A DNA stretch of 64,000 bases from Owenweeksia sp963758205 (lineage in GTDB: Bacteria > Bacteroidota > Bacteroidia > Flavobacteriales > Schleiferiaceae). Both the position numbers and the translations under genes were made by a program. Below are positions 59,832 through 64,000 of this stretch, one piece after another; within the stretch, counting starts at the first letter, position 1, and each line of letters opens with the position of its first letter. The stretch is from assembly GCA_963758205.1 (NCBI GenBank), contig CAVWUM010000001.1, positions 372,001 to 436,000 of the forward strand, in the 5' to 3' direction. Under the pieces are notes generated by a model. That model made no database searches and was not told the DNA's origin. It saw nothing but the letters and a program-made list of their open reading frames with translations.

Positions 59832-60266
59832 GTTAGATATATATAGTACATCTCCGTTTCGGATAACGCGGTACTGCCGCATACCTAGTTCAGCTCCCTG
59901 CGTGGGGCTTCCATCAAAAAGCAGGTACTGCTCATTGTTACAGCTGCACTTTGCGTAAAGATCATCAGAGGTGGTTTCCAACGTTCCGCAATCCTCAGAG
60001 TAGTGCGTAGGGCATCCACGGTCAAGCGCAATAAAGTCATCCTGCCCGCCATTTAGATATCTCCTATATATAATAAGTCCTTTATAGCCACCATCGGTGT
60101 AAATCCAGCCACCAGGCACATTCAGATCAAAACTGGATGGGTTATTAAGATATACCAGTTCTTCAAAAGCCACACTTGGAAAGTAGGCGGTATTATTTTT
60201 TTTGCAACTGGAGGCAACCCCCGCAACAATTAGTGTCAATACTATTGTAAACGTTCTCATAAACAT
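59829..60266 (-). CDS. Rieske-like lipoprotein with altered cluster ligands
   Basis: A 145-residue predicted lipoprotein (lipobox ASSC, Cys21; an alternative ATG two codons in, at 60260, is possible). The C-terminal half looks Rieske-like: DRGCPTH (Cys85, His88), EDCG (Cys93), CSCNNEQYLLFDGSPTQG (Cys107, Cys109). The second Cys-x-x-His of a true [2Fe-2S] Rieske site is replaced by CNNE, so the cluster may be absent or bound differently. Role unknown. Confidence 0.72.
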   Translation of the reverse strand: MFMRTFTIVLTLIVAGVASSCKKNNTAYFPSVAFEELVYLNNPSSFDLNVPGGWIYTDGGYKGLIIYRRYLNGGQDDFIALDRGCPTHYSEDCGTLETTSDDLYAKCSCNNEQYLLFDGSPTQGAELGMRQYRVIRNGDVLYISN

Positions 60267-60411
60267 TGTGATAATTACATTCCATTAACAAAGATCGTGA
60301 GATTTTAGTATCGAAAAATTCTATATCTGTTTGATCTTGAGGAAATGTAGGATAAAGAAGTTCATTATCAGCTAATTATTCAATAGGGGCTTGATTTACG
60401 GGCTTTAACAC

Positions 60412-60444
60412 TTTGTTAAGACGAAGACTTTTATGTTATATTTA
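60412..60444 (+). promoter_or_regulatory. Possible promoter for the 60491 TonB receptor
   Basis: TTTG at 60412-60415 and TATATTTA at 60437-60444 (one mismatch at the last base) with 21 bases between, 46 bases before the ATG. Confidence 0.4.
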
Positions 60445-60490
60445 CGGCCTTCAAAAAAAAGGGGCTCATAATAATTTAGATTGGATACCT

Positions 60491-63400
60491 ATGGGAAAGA
60501 AACTACTTGCGTTTTTCTTAATCATTTTTTCACTTACGACTAGCGCACAACAACGGCCAGGTTCCTTACGGGGAAAAGTTACTGACAAAGCAACTGGAGA
60601 AGGTATTCCCTTCGCCAACATTGTAATTAAAGATGCGGCCGGAGGTGTAGTTGCCGGGGGTGCGTCTGAAATTGATGGTAGTTACAATATTAACCCTGTA
60701 AATGCCGGAATTTATGATGTTGAGGTTTCTGTAATTGGTTATGCTACAGTAAATCTTAAGGACATTAATATTAAAGCTAATAGTGCAACTAATAAAGACT
60801 TTACACTTCAGGAGGCTACAAATGAGTTAACCGAGGTAACTGTTACGTATGAAGCTCCGCTTATTGATAAAAGCTCATCTGTAAAAAGCTTTTCTGCGGA
60901 GGATATTCAAGAATTGGCCGTAAGGGGTATTAGTGGTGCTATTGCTACTGCCGCAGGTGTTACCACAGATGCAAATGGAAACGTAAACGTAAGGGGTGCC
61001 CGTTCTGAAGGTACCGTTTACTTTGTAAATGGTGTTAAAATGAGGAGTAATGTAAATATTCCTCTCCGCGCTATTCAATCAACCGAGGTTATCTCCGGTG
61101 GTTTGCCTGCTCAGTATGGTGATGCTATGGGTGGTGTGGTAAATACAACTACCAGGGGTGCCAGCCCGGTTTATTTTGGTAGTGCGGAGATTTTAACTTC
61201 TTATCCATTTGACTTTAAACTCTTTGGTGACAGGCCGGTTGATCCTCAAAACTACAATCTGGCAGCTCTAACCCTGGGTGGGCCAATACCTATCTGGCAA
61301 GAGAAAAACGAGAAGACAGGTGAAGTAACTCCAAGAATTGGTTTCCTGCTTGCAGCCGAGTTTCAATACCTGGAGGAGCCCAATCCAACTGTGCTTCCTT
61401 ACGGTCAGGTAAATCCTGATACACTTGAGTCTATCCGTCAGCGCCCAATTGTAATTGATAGTAGCGGTACAAGTTTTATCAATAGATCCGAACTTGTTGA
61501 TTCACGTTCTATTTCCGATGTATGGGTTCGCCCGGAGTCTGATAGAATGGATGTGAGACTGAATGGTAGTTTATCTATTAAAACAAGTAAGAATACTAAC
61601 GTTGCCATTGGTGGACTTTTGGATTATACCAATAACAAAAGAGCAAGCTATGCCAACAGCTTGTTTAATCCTCAAAGCAATCTTGATCAGGTTTCTACTG
61701 ACTGGAACGCTTATGTGAGATTCCAGCAAATTTTCCCAAATAGTGAGGATAACTCTCTTATCAAAAATGCATTCTACACTATTCAGGTAGATTATGCAGA
61801 AAACAACAATAAAATCTATGATAAGGATTTTGGAGATGACTTTTTCAGATATGGTCATATCGGAAACTTTGATATCCAGAATACGCCTCAGTTTGTAATC
61901 GGTCAGGATTCAGTAACCGGAATTACAGCTTACCGCTATGTTGGTGATGATGATACTAATATTGTATACACACCAGGTACCTCTAATCCGGTATTGGCCA
62001 ACTACATGAGCACTTATTATGATTTGGCCGCATCAAACCCGGGATTAAATACTTCGGATTTTGATGTTTTCCAGTCAAGCGTTACCCCTCCTATAAATGG
62101 TCAAAACCCACTTTCTGTTTATAATGGCTTATGGGGTAATACCGGAGCTATTCAAAATGTAAACGCTAATGGAGTTGCAGGTGCTAATTATTTTATCCAG
62201 GATAACAGTCAATTCAGGGTAACGGCTTCTACAAGCTTTGATGTTAAGGATCACTCTTTAATTGTTGGGTTTGAATATGAGCAACGTACAGACCGCAGCT
62301 ATGCCCTGGATGCTACCAATTTGTGGACAAGAATGCGTGCCTTGCAAAATGCGCCTATTTCTCAGTTGGATTTAGGTAACCCATTATTGGTGCTGGCTGA
62401 TGGAAGAATTGTGAACTATAACGACCTACAGGCGGGAGATGTATTTAATGATACCATTATATATAATAGGGCATACAACCCTAATGATGCCAGTGCTTTT
62501 GCAGAGAATGTGCGTTCGCAATTAGGTTTAGATCCTTTTGGTACTGATCTTATCAATATTGATAACCTTGATCCAAGTTTATTCTCTTTGGATATGTTCT
62601 CTGCTGATGAATTAATTAACCCTAACGGAACCAGGTTTGTTGGTTACTATGGTTATGATCACACAGGTGAGATATTGGATTATGATCCTGATATTTCAGA
62701 TTTCTTCCTGGCTACCGATGCTGATGGCAGATTGACCCGCCCGGTTGGAGCGTTTAAGCCAATTTACATTGCAGGTTACATTCAGGATCAGTTTAACTTC
62801 AGAGACCTAACATTCAACGTAGGTGTAAGGCTTGACCGCTTTGACCTGAACCAACAGGTTTTACGTGATCCATATATTCTTTATCCATTTTACACTGTAG
62901 GTGATATTACAAACTCACCACTTAATCTTGATTTGGAGGGTAATAAAAATATCCCGACTAATATAGGTAGCGATTATAGAGTATATGTAAGCAGTTACAA
63001 TTATTCAAATGCTACTATAGTAGGATATCGTAACGGTGATACCTGGTACACCGCTGATGGTGAGGTTACTCAGGATCCGAGTATATTATCTGACCTTGCC
63101 GGTGGTGGTATTAAGCCACTTACCGTTCAAACTCCGGAAGAAAGAATTGCTGCTGAGGAGGCAAGAGGCGGAAAGTTTATTCCGGCCGAGTCATTTGTGG
63201 ATTACACTCCGCAAACTGTAGTGATGCCACGTATTGCTTTCAACTTCCCGATTACTGATGAAGCAATTTTTATTGCGCATTACGACATTCTTGCTCAGCG
63301 TCCTACTACAGCATTGGCTCGTTTGGATCCATTTGATTACCTGGATCTTATTAACTCCAGAAATTCAGGACTACTCAATAACCCCGATTTAAGACCACAG

Positions 63401-64000
63401 CGTACCACAGAGTATGAAATTGGATTTAAGCAGGTTTTAACAGAAAAAACAGCTATTAAAATTTCTGCCTTCTATCGCGAGCTTAGAGATCTTATTCAAA
63501 CTGTACCATTTACGGAAGCATACCCAATTACTTACATAGCTTATGGTAACCGTGACTTTGGTACTACCAAAGGTTTTACCCTTGAATATGAAATGCGTAG
63601 AACCAACAACCTGAAACTTGATGCAAACTATACCCTGCAGTTTGCCAATGGTACAGGTTCAAGTACTACAAGTGGTGCCAACCTTGCACGTGCTGGTCAA
63701 CCTAACCTTAGGTACATACTGCCGCTTAACTATGATAACCGTCACCAAATTTCTGTGCGTTTAGACTACCGATATGGTAAGGGTAGCAATTATAACGGCC
63801 CTGTATGGTTTGATAAGAATGTGTTGGAGAGGTTTGGTGTGAATGTGGTAATGAATGCTATTTCAGGAGCACCTTACACAAAGCGTGATGCACCTTATAT
63901 TATTACCACTCCTAACCCGTCCACTCAAGCCCTTGTTGAAGGCCAAATCAATGGTTCCAGATTACCATGGCAGGTAACTTTTGATGCCAGGATTAATAAA
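60491..64000 (+). CDS. TonB-dependent receptor with carboxypeptidase-like domain (cut by window edge)
   Basis: At least 1170 codons, open to the last base, so the 3' end is outside the window. The signal peptide ends near TTSAQ; a carboxypeptidase-regulatory-like domain (SLRGKVTDKATGEGIPFANIVI) covers about 25-105; the plug follows (NVNVRGARSEGTVYFVNGVKMRS, PAQYGDAMGGVVNTTTRG), then a long barrel. The architecture is of the large TonB receptors used for macromolecule or peptide uptake. No SusD-like partner lies in view. The cargo cannot be told from this sequence. Confidence 0.9.
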   Translation, partial: MGKKLLAFFLIIFSLTTSAQQRPGSLRGKVTDKATGEGIPFANIVIKDAAGGVVAGGASEIDGSYNINPVNAGIYDVEVSVIGYATVNLKDINIKANSATNKDFTLQEATNELTEVTVTYEAPLIDKSSSVKSFSAEDIQELAVRGISGAIATAAGVTTDANGNVNVRGARSEGTVYFVNGVKMRSNVNIPLRAIQSTEVISGGLPAQYGDAMGGVVNTTTRGASPVYFGSAEILTSYPFDFKLFGDRPVDPQNYNLAALTLGGPIPIWQEKNEKTGEVTPRIGFLLAAEFQYLEEPNPTVLPYGQVNPDTLESIRQRPIVIDSSGTSFINRSELVDSRSISDVWVRPESDRMDVRLNGSLSIKTSKNTNVAIGGLLDYTNNKRASYANSLFNPQSNLDQVSTDWNAYVRFQQIFPNSEDNSLIKNAFYTIQVDYAENNNKIYDKDFGDDFFRYGHIGNFDIQNTPQFVIGQDSVTGITAYRYVGDDDTNIVYTPGTSNPVLANYMSTYYDLAASNPGLNTSDFDVFQSSVTPPINGQNPLSVYNGLWGNTGAIQNVNANGVAGANYFIQDNSQFRVTASTSFDVKDHSLIVGFEYEQRTDRSYALDATNLWTRMRALQNAPISQLDLGNPLLVLADGRIVNYNDLQAGDVFNDTIIYNRAYNPNDASAFAENVRSQLGLDPFGTDLINIDNLDPSLFSLDMFSADELINPNGTRFVGYYGYDHTGEILDYDPDISDFFLATDADGRLTRPVGAFKPIYIAGYIQDQFNFRDLTFNVGVRLDRFDLNQQVLRDPYILYPFYTVGDITNSPLNLDLEGNKNIPTNIGSDYRVYVSSYNYSNATIVGYRNGDTWYTADGEVTQDPSILSDLAGGGIKPLTVQTPEERIAAEEARGGKFIPAESFVDYTPQTVVMPRIAFNFPITDEAIFIAHYDILAQRPTTALARLDPFDYLDLINSRNSGLLNNPDLRPQRTTEYEIGFKQVLTEKTAIKISAFYRELRDLIQTVPFTEAYPITYIAYGNRDFGTTKGFTLEYEMRRTNNLKLDANYTLQFANGTGSSTTSGANLARAGQPNLRYILPLNYDNRHQISVRLDYRYGKGSNYNGPVWFDKNVLERFGVNVVMNAISGAPYTKRDAPYIITTPNPSTQALVEGQINGSRLPWQVTFDARINK

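Noticed and set aside
1..64000. CRISPR array, prophage, transposase or integrative element
   Set aside because: No regularly spaced repeats, cas genes, phage structural genes, transposases or integrases were seen on either strand.

Overview
This window looks like a Bacteroidota chromosome, most likely from the order Flavobacteriales. The evidence is the gliding-motility genes gldA, gldB and gldC, several secreted proteins with type IX secretion (T9SS) or gliding-associated C-terminal domains, a PID-CTERM sorting tail, a mevalonate pathway, and promoters of the TTTG-N19-TAnnTTTG type. Shine-Dalgarno sequences are mostly absent, as expected for the phylum. I see no prophage, transposase, conjugation module or CRISPR array. 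It is a mostly housekeeping region with small accessory patches and many short palindromic repeats.

Layout. 1-8 kb: histidine breakdown (hutU with a tiny DUF5522 gene just upstream), a D-cysteine desulfhydrase-like enzyme, a LysM glucosaminidase, a T9SS protein and a thioredoxin-fold DUF255 protein. 8-15 kb: a PiT phosphate permease, a Uma2 protein, a PIN toxin-antitoxin pair, an M20 peptidase, Nudix and GNAT enzymes. 15-23 kb: unknown lipoprotein and secreted genes, then mevalonate kinase with a UbiA prenyltransferase, a large gliding C-terminal protein, and diphosphomevalonate decarboxylase. 23-34 kb: fabD, a four-helix-bundle protein, a QueD/PTPS enzyme, engB, gldC, gldB, a porin-like barrel, nadE, a LuxR regulator, der, a transglutaminase-like protein, a MORN lipoprotein and gldA. 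34-41 kb: tandem secreted paralogues, rsgA, an e(P4) phosphatase, dtd and mazG followed by a partial mazG duplicate. 41-48 kb: a TPP-riboswitch-controlled TonB receptor, a frameshifted SH3 gene, a NadR-like kinase, PnuC, a thiamine-binding protein, GGGP synthase and a phosphopantetheinyl transferase. 48-64 kb: ahcY, a histidine kinase with two response regulators, initiator tRNA, era, an LRR protein, ribF, atpDC, a T9SS protein with a PID-CTERM partner, a Rieske-like lipoprotein and a TonB receptor cut by the window edge.

How genes fit together. Mevalonate kinase, MvaD, the UbiA enzyme and GGGP synthase could supply prenyl groups to archaeal-type glycerol ethers. The TPP riboswitch, its TonB receptor, PnuC, the YkoF-like protein and the kinase fit thiamine salvage. 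GldA/B/C and the T9SS substrates belong to gliding and secretion. EngB, Der, RsgA and Era are four ribosome-assembly GTPases in one window.

The most unusual things I can see are: G-rich repeats inserted in frame into hutU and yyaL and at the end of engB; a mazG tail duplicated on either side of an orphan gene; promoters lying only 4-6 bases before start codons (predicted leaderless mRNAs); a T9SS protein paired with a PID-CTERM peptide; and two small genes (51 and 35 codons) found by reading the intergenic DNA.
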